From positions 58,166-122,165 of the forward strand of contig PLRU01000093.1 of the NCBI GenBank assembly GCA_003164045.1: a DNA stretch of 64,000 bases. The letters are read 5' to 3'. Source of the stretch: Candidatus Lustribacter telmatis. GTDB taxonomy: Bacteria > Vulcanimicrobiota > Vulcanimicrobiia > Vulcanimicrobiales > Vulcanimicrobiaceae. Below the pieces are notes generated by a model. The model was not told the DNA's origin and made no database searches. It worked only from the letters and a program-made list of their open reading frames with translations. Below, in pieces: positions 33,923-41,798 of this stretch; position 1 is the first letter of the stretch, and every line of letters begins with the position of its first letter. The position numbers and the translations under genes were made by a program.

Positions 33923-35088
33923 GAGCGCTCGTTTCGATTGTCGCCGCACTGCTGCTTATAGCAATCGTTTGCGAACGCACAGCTGACGCCGAGGGACCGC
34001 TTATCATCAACGTCGTCTTGCCGATGACGGGACCTGCCGCTTTCTTCGGAAAGACCGAAGCGGAAGCGCTCGCGGTCTACGAACGGTGGATCGACCGGTC
34101 GGGTGGCGTTCGTAAGCGCGCGATCCACTTCGTCGTCGCCGACAGCCAAAGCAGTCCGCAAGTAGCGGTGCAGCTGGTGAATGGCCTCTTAGGAAGCCGC
34201 CCGTCGATCATAATGGGTTTCGCGACAAGCGCTGAAGCCGGCGCGGTCGCCCCACTCGTTCCGAACGGTCCGGTCATCTACTCCTTTTCGCCGGTGGTGC
34301 AGCCAGCGCCCGGCAGTTACGTGTTCGCAAGCTCGGTCTCGGCCGGCTATCTGATTCCGGTAGCTATTCGCTATGCCCGGGACCGCGGATATCATCGCAT
34401 CGCCTTGATCGACTCCACCGATGCGACGGGACAAGAATCAGACCGTATCGTTCTGCAGGCGATGGCCTTGCCGGAAAATCAAAGCCTTAGCCTGGTCGCG
34501 CACGAGCGCTTCAACCCGTCGGATGTGAGCGTCGCGGCGCAAATCGCCCGTATGCAAGCCGCCGCTCCAGACCTCGTGATTACGTTCGCCAACGGCAGCG
34601 CCTTTGCAACCGTGATGCGCGGGCTCCTCAACGGCGGCCTCAATGTTCCGGTTGAAGCATCGGCAGCGAACATGAACTACGACCAACTCGCGCAACTCAA
34701 TGACGTCTTGCCCAAGGACTTGCTCTTCAACGGGTTCCGTTATCAGGAATCAGGCAACGTGCAAGGCCCTCTCCGTCAGAAGATTGATGACTTCTATGCT
34801 GCCTTTCGTGCGGCCGGCATTCGTCCGTCACCGCTGCACCTTTTCGCCTGGGATCCCGCCGATGTCGTGGTTTACGCGCTTCGCCAGCTGGGACCTGACG
34901 CCACGGCCACCCAGTTGCACGATTTTCTCGAGACGCTCCATGGGTTCGTCGGACTCAATGGGGTCTACGACTTCCGCAGTGGCAACCAGCATGGGCTGAG
35001 CGACTCCGCCGTCATCATGGTGCGCTGGAACCCAAAGACGACCCAATTCGAGCAAGTTTCTGATCCGGGCGGTCGCGCAAAACGCTAA
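33919..35088 (+). CDS. LivK-type solute-binding protein, subfamily member 2
   Basis: About 389 residues from ATG 33919, four bases inside the previous gene. Signal peptide MRALVSIVAALLLIAIVCERTADA. Mature motifs VVLPMTGPAAFFG, SSPQVAVQLVNGL, DSTDATGQESDRIVLQAMALPEN and the tail GLNGVYDFRSGNQHGL...VRWNPKT. A tandem duplicate of the preceding gene, now well diverged, suggesting different ligands. A Rieske oxygenase follows 33 bases later. Confidence 0.9.
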   Translation: MRALVSIVAALLLIAIVCERTADAEGPLIINVVLPMTGPAAFFGKTEAEALAVYERWIDRSGGVRKRAIHFVVADSQSSPQVAVQLVNGLLGSRPSIIMGFATSAEAGAVAPLVPNGPVIYSFSPVVQPAPGSYVFASSVSAGYLIPVAIRYARDRGYHRIALIDSTDATGQESDRIVLQAMALPENQSLSLVAHERFNPSDVSVAAQIARMQAAAPDLVITFANGSAFATVMRGLLNGGLNVPVEASAANMNYDQLAQLNDVLPKDLLFNGFRYQESGNVQGPLRQKIDDFYAAFRAAGIRPSPLHLFAWDPADVVVYALRQLGPDATATQLHDFLETLHGFVGLNGVYDFRSGNQHGLSDSAVIMVRWNPKTTQFEQVSDPGGRAKR

Positions 35089-35121
35089 TGCGCCGAAATC
35101 TACCTAGCGAAGGAGCACCAG

Positions 35122-36285
35122 ATGCAATCAACTGAACGCCCGGCTCGAATCGCCGCGAATGCGCATCACGGCGCCGATCTCTCCCACACCGGCCCCGATA
35201 CACCGGCCGGGCGCTACTATCGGCGTTTTTGGGTGCCGGTTGCGGAGCTTGAGAGCATCAAGCCCGGTCGCGGAAAATCTGTGGTCGTTATGGGCGAGCG
35301 CGTCACCGTCTATCGTGGTGAGTCCGGGGTGCCGCATGTCATTGCGAACCTCTGCGCGCATCGCGGGACGCGCTTGTCTACCGGCTGGATAGAGGGCGAA
35401 TGCATCCGCTGCGTCTACCACGGGTGGCTGTACGATGCGCAGGGACAGTGCGTCGAGCAGCCCGGCGAAACAGCGGGCTTCGCTGACAAAATTCGCGTCC
35501 GCAGTTACCCGACGCAATCGTGGGTTGGCCTGATATTCGCTTATTTCGGCGAGGATGAGCCGCCTCCGCTTCCGCAGCCGGGCGAATGGCAGAAAGCGAG
35601 TCTCGTCGAGAACCGAAACTACCTGCGCCAAAGCAACTATCTGAATTCGCGCGAGAACGGGTCGGATTGGCTCCACGTGCGCTTCACGCATCGCCGATCA
35701 GCCTTCACAGACGCTGGCTTCAACCGCGAAATCCCCGAGTACGATGCTGTCGAAACTGACTACGGTATCCGCGGTTACACACGCTTCAGCGACGGGAAGT
35801 ACAACGTGCATCACATTCTGCTGCCATTCATGTCGTACAATATTATTTTCGATGACGTCGCCGGTTGGGTGAAGCAACTAGGTTGGCGGATACCCATCGA
35901 CGACGAAAACACACAGAACTACACTGTGCGTCTGATCGAAAAATCGGGACCTGATCTCGACCGTTACTTAGAAGATCGACAGAGGTATCGCGACGCTGCC
36001 AAAGACCTACCGCCGGCCCAATTTTATGTCGATGCTTGCTTGAACGGCGAGATGCATGTCGATGAAGTGCCGCTACATCATCCGCAACTTGTAAACATTC
36101 AAGATGCGGTCGTGTTGAACGCCCAGCCCGCACTACACGACCGGGACGACCGGCTGGGTCGATCGGACGTCGAGGTGATTCTTCTGCGCAAACTCTTAGC
36201 GCGCGAGATACAGGCCAATGAATTGAATCAGCCTGTAAAGAGCTGGCAGTGGACGGAAGAACAGGTTGTCGAAACGGGCATTTAG
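35122..36285 (+). CDS. Rieske non-haem iron aromatic oxygenase, large subunit
   Basis: A 387-residue oxygenase. The Rieske site is CAHRGTRLSTGWIEGECIRCVYHGW. The iron site is read as NSRENGSDWLHVRFTH (Asp...His....His), an unusual sequence around the ligands but with conserved spacing. GAAGGAG precedes the ATG. It is the third gene of the SBP-SBP-Rieske operon. Substrate and reductase partner are unknown. It differs strongly from the Rieske protein at 29416, so it is not a recent duplicate. Confidence 0.9.
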   Translation: MQSTERPARIAANAHHGADLSHTGPDTPAGRYYRRFWVPVAELESIKPGRGKSVVVMGERVTVYRGESGVPHVIANLCAHRGTRLSTGWIEGECIRCVYHGWLYDAQGQCVEQPGETAGFADKIRVRSYPTQSWVGLIFAYFGEDEPPPLPQPGEWQKASLVENRNYLRQSNYLNSRENGSDWLHVRFTHRRSAFTDAGFNREIPEYDAVETDYGIRGYTRFSDGKYNVHHILLPFMSYNIIFDDVAGWVKQLGWRIPIDDENTQNYTVRLIEKSGPDLDRYLEDRQRYRDAAKDLPPAQFYVDACLNGEMHVDEVPLHHPQLVNIQDAVVLNAQPALHDRDDRLGRSDVEVILLRKLLAREIQANELNQPVKSWQWTEEQVVETGI

Positions 36286-36623
36286 CGTAATCAGAGGCCT
36301 GCCCGCGCGCTTCGCTTAGGTAAAATATGGCGCGTTCGTCCGACGGGCACTGGCCAACGGTGCGTGCGGGACGAGTCCGAATCAGCTTTGTCGCGCTCCA
36401 AGGGGCGACCACGTTGGTGTTGCGGCCGCCGGTATCGCGGACGGAAGTTACGCACCCGCACGATCGAGACGGGCGAAAACAACTCGAAAAACTTGTCCTC
36501 ATCAAACGCAAATGCACGCTGAATATGCGAGTGTCGGGCTATCCTCGAGCGTCCGCGCCTTAGCCGCGTGACGGCGAGCCGCTTGAGCGCATCGCCTGTA
36601 AAGCCGTGAGGAGGTCCACTAAA
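36286..36623. other. Spacer without a recognisable gene
   Basis: About 340 bases after the Rieske gene. Short ORFs in the track on both strands overlap one another and none has a good RBS or a recognisable motif. Possibly decayed coding DNA next to the tRNA remnant. Confidence 0.45.
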
Positions 36624-36767
36624 ATGTCTACTTCGCCCCCGCAACAGGCCGCATTAACTGGCATCCCAGAAGCCGGTCCCAGGACAGACTTGGTCTATTT
36701 TGTGGAGGGCTCGCAGTCATCCGCATGCGAGTATAACGGGTTCGACTCCCGTTGGGGCTACCAATAA
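36624..36767 (+). CDS. Truncated gene start running into a tRNA remnant
   Basis: ATG at 36624 has a strong RBS (GAGGAGG) and opens MSTSPPQQAALTGIPEAGPR. The frame then runs through the tRNA 3' fragment (GFDSRWGYQ) and stops at TAA right after CCA. The good RBS and natural-looking N-terminus suggest a real gene whose body was replaced when tRNA-derived DNA was joined. AALTGIPE faintly recalls the start of some SAM methyltransferases; this is weak. Confidence 0.4.
   Translation: MSTSPPQQAALTGIPEAGPRTDLVYFVEGSQSSACEYNGFDSRWGYQ
36729..36763 (+). pseudogene. tRNA 3'-end remnant (T arm, acceptor strand and CCA)
   Basis: ACGGG-TTCGACT-CCCGT is a perfect T arm, followed by the acceptor strand TGGGGCT, the discriminator A and CCA. 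The matching 5' acceptor strand (AGCCCCA), D arm and a normal anticodon arm are not found upstream, where protein-like sequence lies instead. A 3' tRNA fragment is the usual scar left by an integrative element using a tRNA gene as attachment site. The amino acid identity cannot be read. Confidence 0.65.
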
Positions 36768-36791
36768 AACTTCGCTACGGCGGGGTTTTTT
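36766..36791 (+). terminator. Rho-independent terminator after the tRNA remnant
   Basis: AAAACTTCGC-TACG-GCGGGGTTTT is a 10-bp stem (two T-G wobbles) with a four-base loop, running into a T-run that ends at 36791. It starts three bases after the CCA end, the normal place for a tRNA terminator, so it probably moved together with the tRNA 3' end. Confidence 0.85.
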
Positions 36792-36971
36792 CTGTGTCCA
36801 TGGCGGAAATGGTCACAATTCTCGTCATAACGTCTCTGCTGTCCGGCTTTTGAGTCGCCAGCCCAGACGCGTAAACGACGCCAAGAGTGTTCATGCGAGC
36901 TTGGCTCGTCGCGAGACGACGTGCTCGTGCATATACATTTCCAGCTCGTCGGCGAACACAGCCGCCTGGAC

Positions 36972-38159
36972 TCATGCCGGCATTATTTCCAAGGTAAGCG
37001 GGAGGCGGGCGAACCCTCGCAAGGAGTTGTTGATGGCGCGCTCAGGTGCGGTAACGGAAAAACGCTTGACTCGCCTCGCAAGTGACAACAGCAGGGTTCC
37101 AATTTCGAGGCGGGCCAGCGGCATTCCCAAACAAACGTGCGCGCCATGTCCAAACGCTAGCTGATCGCTCGCGTCGCGTTTGATGTCAAATCGCTCCGGA
37201 GCGTCCCAATGCCGCTCGTCGCGATTAGCCGACCCATACATGATGAGGACACGGGAGTCGGCCGGCACGACGGTATCGCCGACCATCACATCTTCCGTGA
37301 CGTAACGTGTAAAAAACTGGACCGGAGCCTCGATGCGTAACACTTCCTGCACGGCGTTCGGTATGAGCGCCGGATCATCGCGGATTGCGTCCCACTGATC
37401 GGGATGCTTCGCAAAAAGCCACAAAGCGCTTGTCGTCGCATTGATCGTCGTGTCCAAGCTCGGGCCGACGTAGTTGGACATCTCGCGAGCGCATCGCTCG
37501 AGTGGTATCTCGCCCCGCTCGCCGGCCTCATAGAGCTGTGCACCCCAGCTACCCGGCGCCAGCTTTCCGGGCACCGCCGTGGTCCGCATGTACTCCATCA
37601 TTTCCATGCGCAGAGCCGTTCCAGCCCGCGATCGCTCATTGTCAGGTCCGCCGGCGTTGAAGCCGGCGGCGCCCCATTCAAGCATGCGTTCACGGCCCTG
37701 TTCGGGCAGGCCGACGAGCGTTCGAACGACGGCAAGCGGCAAGTGCCAAGCGAGGTCTCGAACTCCGTCGAACTGGCCGAGCGCGGCGACTCGCGAAGCG
37801 ACGGCCTCCGCCTCAACGGTTATCGTGTCGCGGAGTTGGCTCATCGCCTGAGTGCCTAACGGCCGGCCGATGATTTTTCGCAAAGCAACGTGCTCCGGTC
37901 CATCGCTCGTCAGGAGTGAGCCGCGATTCAGCTCGTTGCTGCGCTCATTCATGCCGACGCCGTGTGCGGATGAAAACACGCGCCAATTTCGCAGCGCGCT
38001 GCGCACGTCGTCGAAGCGAGGAAGCGCCAACACGCCATACTGTTTCAACGCCACGACTGGTGCCAAATCTCGCAGCACGCGATAGTTGTCAAAGGGATCC
38101 AATAAGGAGCTCTCCGACCAAAGATCGATCCCGGACTCAGCCAGCTTGGTATTTACCAT
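36972..38159 (-). CDS. Cytochrome P450, CYP199-like aromatic acid monooxygenase
   Basis: A soluble bacterial P450 of about 395 residues. The haem-binding loop is FGHGAHVCLGMPLARLE, the K-helix ExxR is in EVLRIEAPVQFFTRY, and the oxygen-activation helix carries GPSLDTTINATTSAL. Overall spacing and the tail NNSLRGFARLPLTLEI resemble CYP199A enzymes, which demethylate 4-methoxybenzoate and related aromatic acids. No ferredoxin or reductase gene is next to it. It is the last gene of the methyltransferase-SBP-P450 operon. ATG 38159 or the adjacent GTG 38162. Confidence 0.88.
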   Translation of the reverse strand: MVNTKLAESGIDLWSESSLLDPFDNYRVLRDLAPVVALKQYGVLALPRFDDVRSALRNWRVFSSAHGVGMNERSNELNRGSLLTSDGPEHVALRKIIGRPLGTQAMSQLRDTITVEAEAVASRVAALGQFDGVRDLAWHLPLAVVRTLVGLPEQGRERMLEWGAAGFNAGGPDNERSRAGTALRMEMMEYMRTTAVPGKLAPGSWGAQLYEAGERGEIPLERCAREMSNYVGPSLDTTINATTSALWLFAKHPDQWDAIRDDPALIPNAVQEVLRIEAPVQFFTRYVTEDVMVGDTVVPADSRVLIMYGSANRDERHWDAPERFDIKRDASDQLAFGHGAHVCLGMPLARLEIGTLLLSLARRVKRFSVTAPERAINNSLRGFARLPLTLEIMPA

Positions 38160-38177
38160 CACACGTGTCGTCCGGGC

Positions 38178-39350
38178 TTAAAGCGGATAGCCGCCGAGTT
38201 TGCTGGCCGCGACGAAGTCGCCGGTCTTCGGATCCCAGCGCGCAATGACGCCGACACCGAGCGTGATGCCGCGTTGCTTTCCATCGCGGAAATCGTAGAT
38301 GCCGTTGATACCGGCCCAACTGTGCAGGCCCTGTATGTACCCTTGCAACTGCGTCGCTGTGGCTTGCGGCCCGACCGCCTTGTACGCGGCGACGACGATC
38401 ATCGCCGGATCCCAGGCGATATTGTTCTGGAAATCGGGCCGGATGCCGGCGTCCTTAAACGCCTTGCGGTAGATCATCTGCGCGTCGCGAATCGGTCCCG
38501 GGCCGGCGCCGCTCGCAGTGAGCGAACTGAGCGACGGAAAGTACAGTTCTTTCGGCAACACGTCTTTGAACTGTTCCATTTGAGAATAGGTCATGTTCGC
38601 TCCGCCGCCGCCGATGGGTAAGGTGACACCGGCGTCTTGGATCCCGTGCAGCACGGTGCCGAAGCCGGCGCCGGCCGTCCAGGCGATGAGTACTTGTGCG
38701 TTCGAGGCTTTGATGTGGGACATCTGCGCGACGACGCTGAGATCGGTGGAATTGAAGTGCTGGCGGTCGACGGCCTCGACGCCGGCATTTTCCGGCGACG
38801 CGATCGCGTCGTTGAACGAGCGTTCGAAGAGCTGTCCGGTCGCGTCCGTCGCGGTGATCATCGCGATGCGGTTCCAACCGCGAAGGTGGAAGTAGCGCAC
38901 ATAGAGCCTCGCTAGATCCGGGCCGGCCATACCGGCGGAATAAACGTAGCTGCCCGCCGGGGGCTCGATGCCCGGTGACATGCAGTAGTCGACCGGCCCG
39001 TTCTTCGCCAACGGCAGCACCGCCGCGCATTCCGCCGTCAGCGCCGGTCCAAGGAAGAGCGACGGTTTCTTGGCGATGACCGCGTTCGCGAGTTGGACCG
39101 CGGTCGCGGGATTGCCGGCGTCGTCCTGGATGCTGAAATGAATCGGATGACCTTGGATGCCGCCCTTCGCGTTGACCATGCGCTCGATGATCTCGAGCGT
39201 TTTGCTCTGGCCTTGACCGATGAATGCGGCGGGCCCGGTCATCGGATAGAGCGCGGGAATCTCGATCGGCGTCGTATCGGCAGCGAAGCCCGGTCCGGCA
39301 ACGAGCAGTGCGAGTGCGGCGAGGGCGAAGCCGGCAGTGGTCCGTTTCAT
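38178..39350 (-). CDS. LivK-type solute-binding protein, subfamily member 3
   Basis: A 390-residue receptor with signal peptide MKRTTAGFALAALALLVAGPGFAA. Mature motifs: PALYPMTGPAAFIGQGQSK, GGIQGHPIHFSIQDDAGNPATAVQLAN, RGWNRIAMITATDATGQLFERS and the signature GINGIYDFRDGKQRGI...ARWDPKT. Closest in pattern to the SBP at 57457. Its start overlaps the methyltransferase stop (ATGA) and the P450 follows 15-18 bases later, so all three are cotranscribed. Confidence 0.9.
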   Translation of the reverse strand: MKRTTAGFALAALALLVAGPGFAADTTPIEIPALYPMTGPAAFIGQGQSKTLEIIERMVNAKGGIQGHPIHFSIQDDAGNPATAVQLANAVIAKKPSLFLGPALTAECAAVLPLAKNGPVDYCMSPGIEPPAGSYVYSAGMAGPDLARLYVRYFHLRGWNRIAMITATDATGQLFERSFNDAIASPENAGVEAVDRQHFNSTDLSVVAQMSHIKASNAQVLIAWTAGAGFGTVLHGIQDAGVTLPIGGGGANMTYSQMEQFKDVLPKELYFPSLSSLTASGAGPGPIRDAQMIYRKAFKDAGIRPDFQNNIAWDPAMIVVAAYKAVGPQATATQLQGYIQGLHSWAGINGIYDFRDGKQRGITLGVGVIARWDPKTGDFVAASKLGGYPL

Positions 39351-40108
39351 GATGCTTCCTTTGCGGGCGTTGCGTGGGCTTTACGGCCCCAGAACATCTC
39401 GATGCCGTGCCATTCCATGTGTTGCGGATCTTCGAGCATCGGGCCGCACATGGCCGTCAGCTCTTCGCCCGAATAGTTGGAGACTTCGGCGAAGTTCAGC
39501 GATGCGGGAAACATCTTGGCGTACCACTGCGCCATGTGCACGTCGGCCTTGATGCGTTGCTGGAAGAGCACGCCGCCCAACACGGCTTCGGCGAACACGA
39601 TGCGCCGGCCAGGCTTGAGCGCGCGAATGAGATCGGCGCCGGTCTCGCGCCAGTCATCGCAATGTTGCGTTGACTGAAGGATGCCGATGCAGTCGTAGGA
39701 GTTATCCGCGGCGGCGTTTCCGTACGTCCACTGCCAGCAGCCGAGCTTGCCGTTGCGGCCGCGCTTCTTCTGCATCACGGCGTCGCGGCCGTCGCGGATG
39801 ATTTCGACGACATCGATCGCGCCGAGCGGCCCCACCATAGCGCGCAAGTCGTCGGCCCATTTCGCCGGGCCGACTCCCTCCCCAATGATCAGCACCCGGT
39901 CGCCGGGCTTGGCTTCGAGCAGGCCGTAAATCACGTGGCAGATCGGTCGCGCCACGACTTGCCAGATATACGGCAGGCCACCGGCGATCGCGAAGGTGGT
40001 TTCCCAACGCCGGCGCTCGTTCGGGTCGCGGATCTCGGGGCCGAAGTATTCGACGTCCCAGTCTTGGATGTAGGACCAGGGGTCGGGGCTGACGGGCGAG
40101 TCGATCAT
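39347..40108 (-). CDS. SAM-dependent methyltransferase-like protein
   Basis: A 253-residue protein with a class I Rossmann-like core: PGDRVLIIGEGVGPAKWADDL corresponds to motif I, GAIDVVEII to the acidic strand after it, and SYDCIGILQSTQHCDDW and LKPGRRIVFAEAVLG to motifs IV-VI. The N-terminal part (WDVEYFGPEIRDPNERRRW) is distinctive and unassigned. First gene of the operon with an SBP and a P450. Whether it acts on an aromatic compound, for instance as an acceptor of methyl groups, is not visible. Divergent from a LysR gene. Confidence 0.65.
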   Translation of the reverse strand: MIDSPVSPDPWSYIQDWDVEYFGPEIRDPNERRRWETTFAIAGGLPYIWQVVARPICHVIYGLLEAKPGDRVLIIGEGVGPAKWADDLRAMVGPLGAIDVVEIIRDGRDAVMQKKRGRNGKLGCWQWTYGNAAADNSYDCIGILQSTQHCDDWRETGADLIRALKPGRRIVFAEAVLGGVLFQQRIKADVHMAQWYAKMFPASLNFAEVSNYSGEELTAMCGPMLEDPQHMEWHGIEMFWGRKAHATPAKEAS

Positions 40109-40160
40109 TCGAGGAAGATTCCGTCCGCCACAGCGGTCACCCGCGGGAAGTAATCACCAC

Positions 40161-40199
40161 ACGTATGGTAAAATTGCCTGCGCTATACGTTTTACGTAT
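40161..40199. promoter_or_regulatory. LysR-type operator region
   Basis: ATACG-tttta-CGTAT (40185-40199) is a perfect 5-bp dyad. ACGTATGGTAAAA at 40161 repeats as ACGTATGGGAAGG at 40194, a pair of related sites. They lie between the divergent methyltransferase and LysR genes. This is where a LysR protein would control both directions. Confidence 0.55.
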
Positions 40200-40215
40200 G
40201 GGAAGGCTGGCGCAG

Positions 40216-41184
40216 ATGCGGGCACACGATTCGTTCGATACAACCTTACTCTCGCTGGAACTCCGCCATCTTCGCCAACTCGCCGCCGTATTCGAACACG
40301 GTAGCATCAGCGCGGCCGCCAAGCACCTCGGCATGCAACAGCCGACCCTCAGTCGCAGCATGAGCGCCATCGAGCGCGCGGTCGGCGTACCCCTCTTCGG
40401 ACGCGGCCCGAAAGGCGTCGCGCCGACCGATTACGGCCGCGCCTTACTGCAATACCACCGCGCACTTGAGGCCAACTTGCGCAACGCCGCGGGCGAACTA
40501 AACGCGATCCGCGGTGGCCCGCCCGCGATGATCCGTCTCGGCGTCGGACCGATCGAGGGCGCCGACGTCGCTGCCACCGCGCTCTCCCGGTTCCTCGAAC
40601 GCTATCCCGACGCGCAGATCGCCATCCGCGAGGGCCTTTACGCCAGTCTCGAACCGCTTCTCGCGAACGGCGATCTCGATCTCATCCTCGGCAGCGAGCC
40701 CAGCATCACCGCCGGCATCGGTACACATCACGGGATGAAACTCGAACTGCTGGGGAGCTTGCATCCGGCGATCGTCGTTCGTGCGGCGCACCCGTTAGCG
40801 AAGAAACGCCGCGTGACGCTCGAAGATCTTCAACGTGCGCGTTGGATCGTACCGTTCGGCAACACCGCCTCCGCGGAGCGATTTCGCGCGACGTTCACGG
40901 AGAATGGCTTGATGCCGCCGGCGGGGAGCGTTTTCGCACCGATCTCATCGTGGACCGCGGCCGGGCTCGTCGCGCAGGCCGACGTCGTCGCACTCATGCC
41001 CCAGCAGCTTTATCGCCGCGAGATCGCGAGCGGTGCGTTCAAGGAATTGCGCGTCGCAGAGCCCGCATTCGCCGGCGCCGTGTACCTAATAACCCGTGAG
41101 GAAACGCTGCTATCTACGCCCGTGCGCAGCTTGCTGCGCGACATCCGTGAGGCGAACAAAGCGCTCAACGGCGTTTTTCGATAA
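40216..41184 (+). CDS. LysR-family regulator
   Basis: About 322 residues from ATG 40216, chosen because GGAAGG lies nine bases upstream and the earlier ATGs overlap the operator dyad. The HTH is LELRHLRQLAAVFEHGSISAAAKHLGMQQPTLSRSMSAIERAVG, followed by the LysR substrate domain. Divergent from the methyltransferase-SBP-P450 operon, which it probably controls in response to the operon's substrate. Confidence 0.92.
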   Translation: MRAHDSFDTTLLSLELRHLRQLAAVFEHGSISAAAKHLGMQQPTLSRSMSAIERAVGVPLFGRGPKGVAPTDYGRALLQYHRALEANLRNAAGELNAIRGGPPAMIRLGVGPIEGADVAATALSRFLERYPDAQIAIREGLYASLEPLLANGDLDLILGSEPSITAGIGTHHGMKLELLGSLHPAIVVRAAHPLAKKRRVTLEDLQRARWIVPFGNTASAERFRATFTENGLMPPAGSVFAPISSWTAAGLVAQADVVALMPQQLYRREIASGAFKELRVAEPAFAGAVYLITREETLLSTPVRSLLRDIREANKALNGVFR

Positions 41185-41741
41185 CGTGCCCCTACTTGCC
41201 AAGGCGAGATCGGATTGACCTAGCGGCCGAGATTACATCGTCCTCATCTCGGGACTGAGCGTGCAAGCTGCTGCAAGGACGGCGTTGCTCTCTTTTAGGA
41301 GCGGGCAAAAGCCGTAACGGTCCGATATCGTGATTGTGGGCGGCTCGTAGAGCCTCGACGTATCGCCTCCGGGTGTCCCCGGCACGGTGCTGGGCGCGAT
41401 TTTGCAGGTAGGCGGCTTGGCTACCCAATTGGCTACCTAACAGCCGGAAAGCGGACCTCGTAGCTCGGGACAGAGAATTGCAAAAACCGATCAAACAACG
41501 GCTTTTCCGGATACAACCCAAGTCATCGGAGCCGGAAAATAGAGTTCGAATCCCGTTGCTATTCTCGAAGCGATTGAGACCTTGCACTCTAAGCACTTAG
41601 GTGGTCGGTAAGGAGGACATTACCGAACGCGCCTCCGCCAGGCCCAATCTGAGATAATTCGCGGAACCTAGCGGCCAGTGCATAAACCCGCCATCACCAA
41701 GGGACGCTCGTGAGGCCCTCACGAATTACGTAGGCGAGTCG
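41185..41741. other. Long spacer, no gene recognised
   Basis: About 550 bases. The minus-strand ORF of 134 residues at 41192 has no RBS or motif and looks like noise. There is a hairpin (GAAAATAG...CTATTCTC, 41535-41566) around TTCGAATCCC. That resembles a tRNA T loop, but the flanking bases do not pair as a T stem. The stretch may be decayed mobile DNA between the LysR gene and the repeat at 41742. Confidence 0.45.
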
Positions 41742-41798
41742 TGTGCTTTATCGACCCGTTTGCTGAGCAATGGCGACTACACCGTTTCGCTAAGCACC
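41742..41798. repeat. Dispersed palindromic repeat, copy B
   Basis: GTGCTTTATCGACCCGTTTGCTGAGCAATGGCGACTACACCGTTTCGCTAAGCAC: left arm GTGCTT, right arm AAGCAC, with the shared core. The right part lies inside the 3' end of the FAD hydroxylase gene and supplies its stop codon. Confidence 0.85.

Noticed and set aside
36660-36763. Complete tRNA or tmRNA ending at CCA 36763
   Set aside because: No 5' acceptor strand AGCCCCA, no D arm, no standard 7-base anticodon loop, and no tmRNA tag or GGGG-type 5' end. Kept only as a 3' remnant.
41535-41566. Possible tRNA around TTCGAATCCC
   Set aside because: The T-loop-like bases are present but the flanking stems do not pair as a T arm and there is no CCA or acceptor stem. 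Only a simple hairpin remains.
41192-41596. 134-residue ORF as an integrase remnant
   Set aside because: No tyrosine-recombinase R...HxxR...Y pattern and no RBS.
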